A DNA stretch of 64,000 bases, taken from the NCBI GenBank assembly GCA_025210485.1, contig JAOARN010000074.1, positions 1 to 64,000 of the forward strand, read 5' to 3'. Below, one piece after another: positions 8,117 through 17,071 of this stretch; position 1 is the first letter of the stretch, and each line of letters starts with the position of its first letter. A program made the translations under genes and the position numbers. This DNA is from Marinifilaceae bacterium (GTDB lineage Bacteria; Bacteroidota; Bacteroidia; Bacteroidales; Marinifilaceae). The notes under the pieces were generated by a model. The model made no database searches. It worked only from the letters and a program-made list of their open reading frames with translations, and was not told where the DNA came from.

Positions 8117-8679
8117 ACTTTCAAATTACTCTCTTCGGTTTTTCTGTAAATTTTAACTTTTTTCTGTAAAATAACTCTAGCTCTTGATAAATTTGATTTT
8201 GAAGTTCCAACTGAAATACTCATTACCTCAGCTATTTCGTTATGAGAATATCCATCTAAAGCGTAAAGATTAAATACCATTCTATAACGCTCAGGTAAAT
8301 CTTGAATCATCTCAAGAAGAACCGACAATGGTATTTCCGAATCATTATTCAGGTCATTTTCCTCATATTCTTTAATATAAATATCAGTCTCTTCTACTAT
8401 TTTCGTTGATTTATTTTTACGATATTTTTCAAGAGCTGTATTGACCATAATTCGTCTCATCCAACCTTCAAAAGCTCCCTTAAACTTAAAACTTCCAATA
8501 TTATCAAAAATTTTCAAAAAAGCTTCCTGAAGAGTATCTTCAGCATCAGCTTGATTAGGAGAATATCTCATACATACTCCTAACATTTGTGGTGCAAACT
8601 CCCTGTATAGAGCTTCTTGAGCACTATACTTTCCTTTACAACATTGCTTAATCAACTTTTCTAAAACCCTTTTTTCCAA
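8110..8679 (-). CDS. ECF RNA polymerase sigma factor
   Basis: A 189-residue sigma-70 family factor with sigma2 (DAEDTLQEAFLKIFDNI, then FEGWMRRIMVNTALEKYRK) and sigma4 (LPERYRMVFNLYALDGYSH, then a helix-turn-helix with SISVGTSKSNLSRAR). The start is TTG at 8679: an in-frame stop lies three codons upstream and no ATG is available. Its stop overlaps the start of the one-TM/beta-barrel gene by 7 bases, indicating an operon of sigma factor and regulator. Target genes are unknown. Confidence 0.93.
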   Translation of the reverse strand: MEKRVLEKLIKQCCKGKYSAQEALYREFAPQMLGVCMRYSPNQADAEDTLQEAFLKIFDNIGSFKFKGAFEGWMRRIMVNTALEKYRKNKSTKIVEETDIYIKEYEENDLNNDSEIPLSVLLEMIQDLPERYRMVFNLYALDGYSHNEIAEVMSISVGTSKSNLSRARVILQKKVKIYRKTEESNLKVC

Positions 8680-8911
8680 GTTCTTTTATTTTTTTCCCAA
8701 TACAGTTTATTGGATTTGTACAAACTTATCTATATGTTGCACATTAGTAGATTTGGTTGCTTCTATGCAATTTGATTTTACAAAAATCTACAGAATAAAA
8801 AATCAAATTATTGAGTTCAAATATATTAGCAGAAAATAATTCGAACAAACAGCTTGTTTTAATTTTGATTAAACATCAAATAAGATACTCGTGTAACAAA
8901 AAAAACTGCAT

Positions 8912-8949
8912 AAAAAAAGCTTGCCAAGAAAACTCAGCAAGCTTTTTTT
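8912..8949 (-). terminator. Terminator of the lipoprotein gene 8974-10035
   Basis: Arms AAAAAAGCTTGC and GCAAGCTTTTTT around a 12-base loop, 25 bases past the stop. A-run and T-run on both sides, so it can act in either direction. Confidence 0.85.
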
Positions 8950-8973
8950 ATAAATTTTTCGACTATAAATTTG

Positions 8974-10035
8974 TTAGAAAGAAGCCCCTTTAATAAATAC
9001 CGATTGAGCCTGAACATTATACTCTTTATTTGAACTTTGGTAAGCATTAATACCATCTTCAAACTTGAAAGCAATCAGTTTTATTTTAAAACTCTCTCCT
9101 AATGGTATACCAAAAATACTAGGATCCGTTTCTTCCAATTCTATAGTTTGAATTGCAGCATCTTTATCCACAGGTTGGAATTCTGACTTATAAACAGTTT
9201 CATTTTCATCGGTTTTGAAAAATTCAACTCTGTAAAATACATTATTTAAAGAATTCATCGAACTCGCATCCCAATTGACTGTAACCTTTTTACTAGTAAC
9301 ACTAACCGAGAAACCATTTTCAGGAACAAGCGGAAGTTTTACATTCTCAATTTCTTCTTTAATTGAAATTTTTTCATTGTTTGAAAGAGTAACAACAAAC
9401 TTAACTGTTTTAGCAGCATCAAAATTTGTTAAATATTTCTTATCGGATATTCTCCAATGAGAAATTCCATCTATAACATATTTGGTAAGATTATATGATT
9501 CACTTTTTGAAAACAGAGCCTTTGCCGACTTAATATTTTTACCAATTAAATCAACTCCATAATATAATTTAGAAACATAAGCGCTATTTTCAACAATATT
9601 CTCCTGTACAATATATGCATCTGCGGTGATATCCTGAATCAAACTATTATCTGTAAAAAATGTGCGAGTTCCGTTTACATTTTTTATAATCAACTGATTA
9701 GAATTAGAACTAGATTGCACAGTCCATTGCTGATTGCTAGTTTGAAGTTTATCATTAATTTCTAACTCGTCGCCCGACAACTGCCATGAACCGACAATAT
9801 CATCAACTCTTCCGCCGAAATCTTGTCTGATTAAATTAGCATTTGAGCTAAATTTATACACAAGTACCTCGTCTGGTGTATCATAATCACCATTCACATA
9901 TAGATTAGAATACCAATATTTATCTTTAAGTTGATCTACACCAAAATCGACATCATCACTATCACTTTTACATGAATAAAATGCACTGAAAATAAAAATT
10001 ACAGCAATTATTCGTTTTAAACTAAATGTTTTCAT
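8974..10035 (-). CDS. Hypothetical lipoprotein
   Basis: A 353-residue protein with a lipoprotein signal peptide (MKTFSLKRIIAVIFIFSAFYSC, lipid-attachment Cys at 22) followed by an acidic SDSDD segment, which in this phylum favours surface export (inference). Residues 30-130 resemble small lipocalin-like stress domains (WQLSGDELEINDK); residues about 235-330 look like a fibronectin-type beta-sandwich (SVTSKKVTVNWDASS). I do not recognise the family. Monocistronic, with its own terminator. Confidence 0.75.
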   Translation of the reverse strand: MKTFSLKRIIAVIFIFSAFYSCKSDSDDVDFGVDQLKDKYWYSNLYVNGDYDTPDEVLVYKFSSNANLIRQDFGGRVDDIVGSWQLSGDELEINDKLQTSNQQWTVQSSSNSNQLIIKNVNGTRTFFTDNSLIQDITADAYIVQENIVENSAYVSKLYYGVDLIGKNIKSAKALFSKSESYNLTKYVIDGISHWRISDKKYLTNFDAAKTVKFVVTLSNNEKISIKEEIENVKLPLVPENGFSVSVTSKKVTVNWDASSMNSLNNVFYRVEFFKTDENETVYKSEFQPVDKDAAIQTIELEETDPSIFGIPLGESFKIKLIAFKFEDGINAYQSSNKEYNVQAQSVFIKGASF

Positions 10036-10375
10036 CAGTTAATATTTTAGAATATTAGATTATACTTTATTCAAATTGACATATTTATGTATTAAAAAAC
10101 ACAAACACTGATTAACAGTATATTTAAATTATCTATTAAATTACTCGAATTAATAAGGCTGAATTTATACATCAAATTCCATACCATTACATTAATATCA
10201 AAAATAAATATAAATCATAATTTTTAAAATAACACATAAGTCAATAAAATACTTTTATTTATATTTAATAAAAATAAGAAAATGATAAATTTTCAGTTGA
10301 ATTATAGTAATTGGACTGGGATGAATAAAAAAAATAAATCCATATACTCTATACCACTTTTATTAAATTACAAAC
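10036..10375. other. AT-rich intergenic region
   Basis: No coding or RNA feature seen. It would contain the promoter of the lipoprotein gene. Confidence 0.4.
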
Positions 10376-10422
10376 AAAAAAAGGACAAAATCAATCTCAA
10401 ACATTGATTTTGTCCTTTTTTT
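10376..10422 (-). terminator. Terminator of the rsmD operon
   Basis: Long perfect stem: AAAGGACAAAATCAAT pairs with ATTGATTTTGTCCTTT across an 8-base loop, flanked by A and T runs; 38 bases past the rsmD stop. Confidence 0.92.
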
Positions 10423-10459
10423 CATCTTTTAAAATAAGAACTATTCTTATTTGGTAAGA

Positions 10460-11002
10460 TTAATCATTTTTCTTCTGAAAGAAGCTAAAGTTCACACTAC
10501 CATACTTTCTTGTTTGAATAAACATTGGATGATCCGAGAAATTTAATCTTTCAGAATGTTCAAAAATAAACATACCATCATCGTTCAAAAGATCTTTAGA
10601 AAGCACCTTATCTACAACTTCATCCACTTTTGGCATATCATAAGGAGGATCTGCAAAAATCATATCAAATTTTTCTTTTGACATTTTAACGAATTTCAAT
10701 GCATCAGCCTTAATAACTTTGATATTTGAAAAATTCAGCTCATCACAATTTGATTTGATATAGGCAAAATGTTTATGATTTTTCTCTACACTAATAACCA
10801 TACTTGCACCTCGTGATGCAAATTCGTAACTAATCCCACCAGTACCAGCAAATAGATCTAATACATATATATCCTCAAAATCAATCAAATTATTCAAAAC
10901 ATTGAATAAATTCTCTTTAGCAAAATCTGTAGTAGGACGAGCTGTAAATTTTGAGCTTGATGGAATTCTGCGTCCTTTATGTGTTCCTGATATTATTCGC
11001 AC
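10460..11002 (-). CDS. rsmD: 16S rRNA (guanine(966)-N(2))-methyltransferase RsmD
   Basis: A 180-residue SAM-dependent methyltransferase that modifies G966 of 16S rRNA in the assembled small subunit. It begins with the family signature RIISGTHKGRRI, has RPTTDFAKENLFN, the SAM-binding DLFAGTG at 49-55 and the catalytic DPPY at 118-121. Start is GTG at 11002, overlapping the end of the upstream DUF3822-like gene by 10 bases, so the two are translationally coupled. Length is normal for the family. Confidence 0.95.
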   Translation of the reverse strand: MRIISGTHKGRRIPSSSKFTARPTTDFAKENLFNVLNNLIDFEDIYVLDLFAGTGGISYEFASRGASMVISVEKNHKHFAYIKSNCDELNFSNIKVIKADALKFVKMSKEKFDMIFADPPYDMPKVDEVVDKVLSKDLLNDDGMFIFEHSERLNFSDHPMFIQTRKYGSVNFSFFQKKND

Positions 11003-11829
11003 TTGTCGTTTCTAATTAAATTAACTAAACTATTCAATTCTAGGTTTGACTCCTTGGCATTAGCTTGATACTTCTTTGGTATACTCACAACCTCTACATT
11101 AGAGAGGTATTGATTCAAGGTGCTTGCCAATCTAGAATATGTTTGTACATTTCCTTCAATTATCAATTTACTAGATTTAGGGTCAATATTCAGGCTTTTA
11201 TAGATATTTAGAATATAATATATTATATCATTTTCAAAATTAAATTCATAGCTATTCATATAATGTTTTTTTTCATTATTAGGAATAGCAACAAAGAAAC
11301 AGGATTCCTGAATCAATACAAAAACAGTTTTTGAATCTGGGTTTTGTTTGGTATTTATTGCGTATTTGTAAAATTCTTCTGCATTATGCCTGATAGATAT
11401 TTTACCAAATTTTTTCTCGAAGAATTCTTTAAATTTAGTTGGGATAGAATAAACCGCAAGAATCTCATCATTGACTTCGGCTAACTTCAACTCATCAAGT
11501 TCATCTGAAAATTGATGACAAGTAGAAAACAGATATTCTAGCTTTATCTGTTGGACATGAACTTTAGGAATAAAGCTTATTTTATTTGATTGCCAAAAAA
11601 TATTAATTTTTTTAAAACTAAGATTAATATACTGATTGCTATCAAAATACTGCTCAAACCCCTTATCCTTATTGGCTTCTTCAAATTTTGTAAAATGTGA
11701 AATAGCTAAGCAGTTAAGACCATGACTTATTAAAAAACAATATCCATCCGTGCTAACACGAATGGATAGTTTATATTGTTTTGATTTATTTTTGTCGAAA
11801 TTAGAATCGAGATAAATAAAATCGTTCAT
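10993..11829 (-). CDS. DUF3822-like protein upstream of rsmD
   Basis: A 278-residue protein matching in size, position and sequence character the DUF3822 family, which in Bacteroidota is commonly found directly upstream of rsmD. No signal peptide or membrane segment. Function unknown; the short beta-rich pattern (FVLIQESCFFVAIPN, KLIIEGNV) is compatible with the actin/ASKHA-like fold suggested for such proteins, but I cannot confirm this. Overlap with rsmD implies coexpression. Confidence 0.75.
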   Translation of the reverse strand: MNDFIYLDSNFDKNKSKQYKLSIRVSTDGYCFLISHGLNCLAISHFTKFEEANKDKGFEQYFDSNQYINLSFKKINIFWQSNKISFIPKVHVQQIKLEYLFSTCHQFSDELDELKLAEVNDEILAVYSIPTKFKEFFEKKFGKISIRHNAEEFYKYAINTKQNPDSKTVFVLIQESCFFVAIPNNEKKHYMNSYEFNFENDIIYYILNIYKSLNIDPKSSKLIIEGNVQTYSRLASTLNQYLSNVEVVSIPKKYQANAKESNLELNSLVNLIRNDKCE

Positions 11830-11853
11830 ATATTTTTTTTTAGGCTTTATGGA

Positions 11854-12513
11854 TTACTCCCAGTTACCAGCATTGTTGTTAGCTTCTTCTAAAGAACCAA
11901 CTTTAAGTCCTGGGTATTTTCCTAAACGAATTCTGTTTCCGTTTTCTTGAAGAATTTCTTCCTCGAACTCATTATAAATATCATCAAATATTTTCATATT
12001 CGATACTTTTGCTTCAAATACTTTAACTTTCAAACTAGAACCAGTAACAACCTCACCTGCAGCTAAATCAAAAGTGAATTTTTTTCCAGTAAATGGAACA
12101 TAACGCATATCTTCTGCATTTGTAGGTTTTGGAACTTTAGGGTCATTAAAAATAGTTTGAAAAACTGGAACCATTACTGTATCACGAGTAATAAAACCTT
12201 TTTTTACTGCTTCTTTTTCTGTCATACCAGCTTCTACTTGCTCATCAGTAAGAGAACCAATAGATTTAATCAAAGGAAGCGAGTCATTTTTAATGAAGTT
12301 AATTAAAGTATCAAAACTTCCAGTATACTGTCCGTTCACTTCTTTAAATGCAACTTGAGCTGTTCTAATGTTTTTTAAACGATTAGCAATTGCTTCATAA
12401 CGTTGCTTCTTGATAACATCAGTAAATGTAAGTGGTCTGTATATACTCTGGAAACATAGGTAACCAAGCACAATAATAACTAGACCTAGTAAAATTCGAG
12501 TAACTATTCTCAT
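11854..12513 (-). CDS. Conserved membrane-anchored hypothetical protein
   Basis: A 219-residue protein with one N-terminal membrane helix (about 5-24, RILLGLVIIVLGYLCFQSIY) and a periplasmic remainder. The segment after the helix (RLKNIRTAQVAFKEVNGQY) resembles the start of pseudopilin-type folds, where a long helix is followed by a G-x-Y-T turn, but no prepilin peptidase site is present. Widespread in Bacteroidales as a hypothetical protein, in my recollection. Function unknown. It lies 24 bases upstream of the DUF3822-like gene and may share its operon. Confidence 0.7.
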   Translation of the reverse strand: MRIVTRILLGLVIIVLGYLCFQSIYRPLTFTDVIKKQRYEAIANRLKNIRTAQVAFKEVNGQYTGSFDTLINFIKNDSLPLIKSIGSLTDEQVEAGMTEKEAVKKGFITRDTVMVPVFQTIFNDPKVPKPTNAEDMRYVPFTGKKFTFDLAAGEVVTGSSLKVKVFEAKVSNMKIFDDIYNEFEEEILQENGNRIRLGKYPGLKVGSLEEANNNAGNWE

Positions 12514-12962
12514 TTTAATTTTCTTATTAGTTTGTGTAAGTTTGAATGCAAATTTAAAAAAAAAAATTACTTTGCGTTTTTTAGCTATATTTTAATCTGA
12601 ACAAATATAATTTTCATTTTCCCCAAATACAAACAAAATAATTAGGTTTTTTTTATTTAATATAAATAGTTAGTATGTTAAAGCACTATTATCTTAATCG
12701 ATTTTTCTACTAAAAAATTAGTTAAATATAGTAAAATATTCTTTTCTATATAATTTAAGCTTTGGTTTAATGAATTTTTTTGACTGCAACACATTTGATT
12801 ATTCCAATATACACGAACCATTCAAAAGAAAACACACATGTGTTTTTTATTGGTTTTCAATAACTTAGATTAATCTAGTTTTTAAGAACACATTTCACGA
12901 CTAATGATTTATTAGAATGAATCTAAATTTAAAAAGCTTGAACTAACTGTACACAAATCAGA
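12514..12962. other. AT-rich intergenic region
   Basis: No gene seen. The palindrome AAAACAC/GTGTTTT at 12829-12846 is followed on the minus strand by a T-rich stretch and could be a weak terminator for the gene ending at 12963. Confidence 0.4.
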
Positions 12963-13430
12963 CTAACAGTTCTTCATCTTATTTATCACATCTAAAACTT
13001 GGGAAGGTTCAATATCACCACCTAACCAAACTAATGCAGATTCAACAAAACTGAATATTTTAAAATTACTATAAAATTTATCAAAACTTATTCTGAATAA
13101 TTCCAACTGAACCACTTGTGATGGGCAGTTTGCGATAACTGCTATTCTATTTAAATTCCATTTTTTTATATCTTCTGAAAAGAATTTAACATATATATCT
13201 ACAGTTTCAATTGTATTTGGAGAATTTAAATTTTGCATATCAATTAACAAATCATAAGCTTGGTCTGTTTTATTGAAACTACTCATTAAACCTCTATGAA
13301 AATCAATCGTCTTCTTAGGATTGCTATCCCCAGTAAAGGTTTCAACTATTAAATTATATTGATCAAACAAAACACAATTAGCTTCAAATTCTCCACTAGT
13401 TGGTTTTGGCATATATCTATCTTCCACCAT
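12963..13430 (-). CDS. SpoIIAA/STAS-like hypothetical protein
   Basis: About 155 residues, soluble. The pattern of alternating strands and helices (YDLLIDMQNLNSPNTIET, RIAVIANCPSQVVQLELF, and a C-terminal WLG motif) resembles small SpoIIAA-like/STAS proteins often found as single-domain proteins in Bacteroidota. I chose the ATG at 13430; the frame extends five codons further to a TTG at 13445, and another ATG (MPKPTSGEF) lies at residue 7 of this call. Function unknown; stands alone. Confidence 0.6.
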   Translation of the reverse strand: MVEDRYMPKPTSGEFEANCVLFDQYNLIVETFTGDSNPKKTIDFHRGLMSSFNKTDQAYDLLIDMQNLNSPNTIETVDIYVKFFSEDIKKWNLNRIAVIANCPSQVVQLELFRISFDKFYSNFKIFSFVESALVWLGGDIEPSQVLDVINKMKNC

Positions 13431-14219
13431 CTTATATAAAACCAAATTCTTTCACTGAATAAAAACCTGTTATTTTTCACAGGCAGGATATTTGATATTA
13501 CATTCTATCTCTAATTATCAATAAATATCAAAGCTCAAAAGTATGGATTATATAGGATTAATAAACCCAACCTAAACTTGATTTTTGATATAAACATAAA
13601 TCAATATAACAAATACTATAAAGACATTTAATTATCACATATTTCGGCAGATGTATAGATCTAGCAAGTTTAATTTATTTTGATGAATACGCACATTTCT
13701 TATACTTAGTTGTTTTTTTTAAATTGAAATATTACAGCTATACTAACGGAAATTACCTAAGCCTTACTTATTCTAAAAAAAATATATCCGTGACACTAAT
13801 ACGTCATCAAACCAAATATAAATAGGTTTAATTTTTGATAAATCCACATTGCTGTTTTTCTAAAACTGTTTAAAATAACAATATAGGTAATCACTAACTA
13901 CATCATAATCCTAAAACAGCTCAAAACACACAATTATTTATTAATGAACAACTAAGAAACAAAGGCACTACAGAGATTATAGTAAACAAAAACAAAATGA
14001 ACTTAAAACAATATCTTTTTTGAAAACTATGAATATTTAAATACTAATAAATCACTAATTTTTCGTTACTTTTACAATAAGATAGGTGTATTGGAGCATC
14101 TTATTTTTTTGGTCTAAATTTTGATACCATTTATTACACAACAATTAGAACACATCTAACAAACATGTGTTCGTCCTTTTTTTATAAAGAACATACATTT
14201 TAATATAAATTCAATATTA
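13431..14219. other. Long AT-rich intergenic region
   Basis: Nearly 800 bases without a credible gene. Near the right end, arms AATAAGAT and ATCTTATT (14076-14105) followed by a T run form a terminator-like hairpin 110 bases upstream of the lytic transglycosylase start; it could be an attenuator or the end of an unseen short transcript. Confidence 0.4.
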
Positions 14220-15188
14220 ATGAAGAAGTCAATCATAATTGCAGGGGTAACAGGATTATTTTTTAGTTTATCTTTATTATTTCTTGGTTCATCTGACATA
14301 TCTGATAAAAATAACAAGCCAAGTGAATATATGAGTAAATACAATATATATGCTCTTAAGATTCCAAACAAACTAAACTTTGCTAAAGAAACAGTTCCAA
14401 TGGATTTATGGTATGTTAAAGAATCCTTTGACCGAGAACTGATGGTTAATACATACTGGCAATCTCAAACCTTACTTTTTATAAAAAGAGCTAATAGATA
14501 TTTCCCTATAATTGAAAAGATACTGCGAAAAGAAGGGGTTCCTGAAGATTTTAAATATCTAGCATTAATAGAAAGTGGATTTGTCCCAACTATAAAATCA
14601 CCTGCAGGAGCAGTTGGTATATGGCAATTTATGCCATCTACGGCGAGAGAATATGGATTGGAAGTCAACAGCGAGGTTGATGAAAGATATCATGTTGAAA
14701 AATCAACTAGAGCTGCTTGTAGATATTTGAAAAAAGCATACAAGAAATTTAATAATTGGACTCTTGTTGCTGCATCATACAATTCAGGCATGAGTGCTGT
14801 TTCAAAACAACTCAAATTACAAGGTGCCAAATCCTATTATCAAATGCAATTAAATCCTGAAACAGGCAGATATGTATATAGAATTTTGGCAATAAAACAG
14901 ATTATGAAAAATCCTAAAAACTACGGTTTCCTATACAGAAAAGAGGATTTATACAAACGAGTAGAAACAAAGGAAATAACAATCAACAAACCAGTTTTAA
15001 GTTTTGCTGATTTTGCAAAAAATAATAATATCACTTACAAAGTATTAAAAGAATTGAATCCATGGTTAAGAAGATCATATCTGAAAAACACAAGATTAAA
15101 AACATATCAAATTCAGATTCCTAAAGACGAATTAAACCTGGTCGTAAACAAACAAGAGAAAACAAATCCTGAAGAACAATTAAATTAA
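14220..15188 (+). CDS. MltD-like lytic transglycosylase with LysM-like end
   Basis: A 322-residue exported murein hydrolase. An N-terminal hydrophobic segment (about 5-24) serves as signal or anchor. The SLT catalytic domain covers about 100-215: FKYLALIESGF with the catalytic Glu at 118, SPAGAVGIWQFMPSTA, and AASYNSG. Residues about 245-300 (FADFAKNNNITYKVLKELNP) look like a single LysM-type peptidoglycan-binding motif. It cleaves glycan strands with formation of 1,6-anhydromuramic ends (family knowledge). Monocistronic; terminator follows the stop. Confidence 0.9.
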   Translation: MKKSIIIAGVTGLFFSLSLLFLGSSDISDKNNKPSEYMSKYNIYALKIPNKLNFAKETVPMDLWYVKESFDRELMVNTYWQSQTLLFIKRANRYFPIIEKILRKEGVPEDFKYLALIESGFVPTIKSPAGAVGIWQFMPSTAREYGLEVNSEVDERYHVEKSTRAACRYLKKAYKKFNNWTLVAASYNSGMSAVSKQLKLQGAKSYYQMQLNPETGRYVYRILAIKQIMKNPKNYGFLYRKEDLYKRVETKEITINKPVLSFADFAKNNNITYKVLKELNPWLRRSYLKNTRLKTYQIQIPKDELNLVVNKQEKTNPEEQLN

Positions 15189-15197
15189 TTATATTTT

Positions 15198-15235
15198 AAA
15201 GTGCATTATGACTGATTTCATAATGCATTTTTTTT
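15198..15235 (+). terminator. Terminator after the lytic transglycosylase
   Basis: Arms TGCATTATG and CATAATGCA followed by nine T residues. Confidence 0.9.
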
Positions 15236-15434
15236 ATCATATTGTTTTTCGAGTATCCTTGCTCTACCCTATCGTTATGCTCTAATTGCGGAATACCTTC
15301 TTTTAAATCTCCAATTATATTAAAAAAAAATTCTATCATTTGTAACATTTCTCTAAAATGGATTACTAAATAGATATAAAGTGAAATACAATTAGCTAAT
15401 TTTTTCCCTATTCTAATTAATAACCATAACTAAA

Positions 15435-15944
15435 TTGAAGAAAGAAATTTTATTTAAAAAAATCATCCAGTCAAATCAAGACAGAATAATTCGAATTTGC
15501 AATTATTACTCTGCTAACAAATCAGAAATAGATGACATTAGCCAAGAAATATTTGCAAATATATGGAAGAGTATTGATAATTTCAGAGGAGATTCATCAA
15601 TAGACACATGGGTGTATAGAGTTGCTGTAAACACAGCACTTAGCTACTCGGGCAAAAGCTTTAAAAGAATGAAATTAATCATCAACTCAGACAAAGAAAT
15701 GCTCACAGATATAATTGAACAGGAAGACGAATTACAACTATATCAAGAACAATTTGATCGTCTACAAGCTGAATTAAATTCAATGTCTGTAATCAACAAA
15801 GCTTTAATTTCACTCGTACTTGAGGGACTTAACTACAAGGAGATAGCCGATATTATTGGTATCACAGAGTCAAATGTGCGAGTAAAAATACATAGAATAA
15901 AATCTAGTTTAAGAACAAAATTAAAAGAAGAACAATATGACTGA
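15435..15944 (+). CDS. ECF RNA polymerase sigma factor
   Basis: A 169-residue sigma-70 family factor: sigma2 with NYYSANKSEIDDISQEIF and WVYRVAVNTALSY, sigma4 with NYKEIADIIGITESNVRVK. TTG start at 15435, since the next upstream in-frame codons are non-initiating and end at a stop (15414). It overlaps the downstream four-TM gene by 8 bases; the pair looks like sigma factor plus membrane regulator. Distinct from the sigma factors at 8110 and 52462. Confidence 0.92.
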   Translation: MKKEILFKKIIQSNQDRIIRICNYYSANKSEIDDISQEIFANIWKSIDNFRGDSSIDTWVYRVAVNTALSYSGKSFKRMKLIINSDKEMLTDIIEQEDELQLYQEQFDRLQAELNSMSVINKALISLVLEGLNYKEIADIIGITESNVRVKIHRIKSSLRTKLKEEQYD

Positions 15945-16464
15945 TAAATATAATTTAAACCTAGAAAGCCTTACAAGCAAATTAAAAAAAGAAGACTTAA
16001 GCTATAGCAAATTATGCCGAAATCTACAAATAATGTACTGTGTATTAGCACCACTATACTTAATAATGGCAATAATGGAATATAGTTCAAACAGCAACTC
16101 CATGGAAATGTTTAGTCAGCTCTCATTCTTCATGGCAATGCTGACACTTGCCTTAGGATTCAATTATTTCAGAAAGATATATAAGAATATTAATTATTCA
16201 GAGCCTACTGTTAAGATGCTGAGAAGTATTATTAATCGATACAAGATATTTAGTATCAAATCGTGGTGGATTATCCCTGCATTTATATTCCTAGACTTAG
16301 CTCTTGTTTTTAGAAAAAATGACTTTGAAAGCATCTTACAAGTACAATTAATTTTTTTAGGGACAGTAATTTTAGCAGTTGGTGTAGGAATAATAGTCTG
16401 GTGGTTTAAGTATAAATACCTAATAGACAATGCAAAGAAGCTTTTAAAAGAAATCGAAAGCTAA
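15937..16464 (+). CDS. Four-TM membrane protein, putative partner of the ECF sigma factor
   Basis: A 175-residue protein: about 30 soluble residues, two hydrophobic helices (about 33-49 and 63-80), a basic loop, then two more (about 108-125 and 132-155). Its start overlaps the sigma gene by 8 bases (ATGA-type coupling), which suggests an anti-sigma or sensor role, though no known anti-sigma motif is visible. Such small 4-TM proteins regularly follow ECF sigma genes in Bacteroidota. Confidence 0.65.
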   Translation: MTDKYNLNLESLTSKLKKEDLSYSKLCRNLQIMYCVLAPLYLIMAIMEYSSNSNSMEMFSQLSFFMAMLTLALGFNYFRKIYKNINYSEPTVKMLRSIINRYKIFSIKSWWIIPAFIFLDLALVFRKNDFESILQVQLIFLGTVILAVGVGIIVWWFKYKYLIDNAKKLLKEIES

Positions 16465-16472
16465 GATATAAT

Positions 16473-16509
16473 AAAAACGATTACAAAAAAATGTAATCGT
16501 TTTTTTTTA
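16473..16509. terminator. Bidirectional terminator shared by the sigma operon and rnpB
   Basis: Arms AAAAACGATTAC and GTAATCGTTTTT with A and T runs on both sides. It closes the plus-strand operon ending at 16464 and the minus-strand RNase P RNA. Confidence 0.9.
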
Positions 16510-16862
16510 GGCAAAGCTATAAGCCGGGTTCTGTATTTTAAAAAATTAAAACCTCTATCATTTATCTAGAATTTGCGTCACCACAAATCTCAAGCAATCT
16601 ACCCCCCGACAACGACCGAGTAAATCTTAACTGCCGGTATACTTGATCTTGCAACACATAAGGTACACGGCTATCTATGTCACCACAAATACCGGTGAGC
16701 TCTTACCTCACCTTTTCACCCTTACCCTGAAAAAACAAGGCGGTTATTTTCTGTTCTACTACTAAAATCTTTCGACCTTCTTCCCGTTAGGAAGTATGCC
16801 ACTCTGTGTTGCCCGGACTTTCCTCTCCTTGACTAAAGCAAGCAGCGATAGAGCGCAATGCC
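16510..16862 (-). ncRNA. rnpB: RNase P RNA (bacterial class A)
   Basis: Catalytic RNA of RNase P, which removes 5' leaders from tRNA precursors. On the minus strand the conserved core elements are present: GAGAGGAAAGTCCGGGC near the 5' end, GGGTAAGGGTGAAAAGGTG in the middle, and ACAGAACCCGGCTTATAG at the 3' end, which pairs with the 5' end. About 350 nt, normal for the class. The 5' end fits the TAACTTTG promoter element at 16867-16874, and the 3' end abuts the shared terminator. Confidence 0.97.
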
Positions 16863-16866
16863 GCAA

Positions 16867-16874
16867 CAAAGTTA
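16867..16874 (-). promoter_or_regulatory. -7 element of the rnpB promoter
   Basis: TAACTTTG on the minus strand matches TAnnTTTG and lies about 5 bases before the inferred RNA start. The upstream -33 box is only TTC at 20-base spacing. Confidence 0.6.
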
Positions 16875-17012
16875 TAAATATTAATGATTTTGTAGAATTA
16901 TTTTTATTAAATATTTAATTTCAATTTCACTGATGGAAATAAATTTAGGATCTAAATAAATAATAAGGATTGAATAGACTACAAAATAGCAAATTTTCCG
17001 ACTTCCAGACTA

Positions 17013-17048
17013 AAAAAAAGCGTGATAAGACAATAACTTATCACGCTT
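17013..17048 (-). terminator. Terminator of the 17072-18253 gene
   Basis: Arms AAGCGTGATAAG and CTTATCACGCTT; T run on the minus strand; 24 bases past the stop. Confidence 0.9.
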
Positions 17049-17071
17049 CAAAAATAAAATATGATATGATT

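Noticed and set aside
8811-8993. 60-residue plus-strand ORF
   Set aside because: It reads through the terminator hairpin and into the end of the lipoprotein gene on the other strand.
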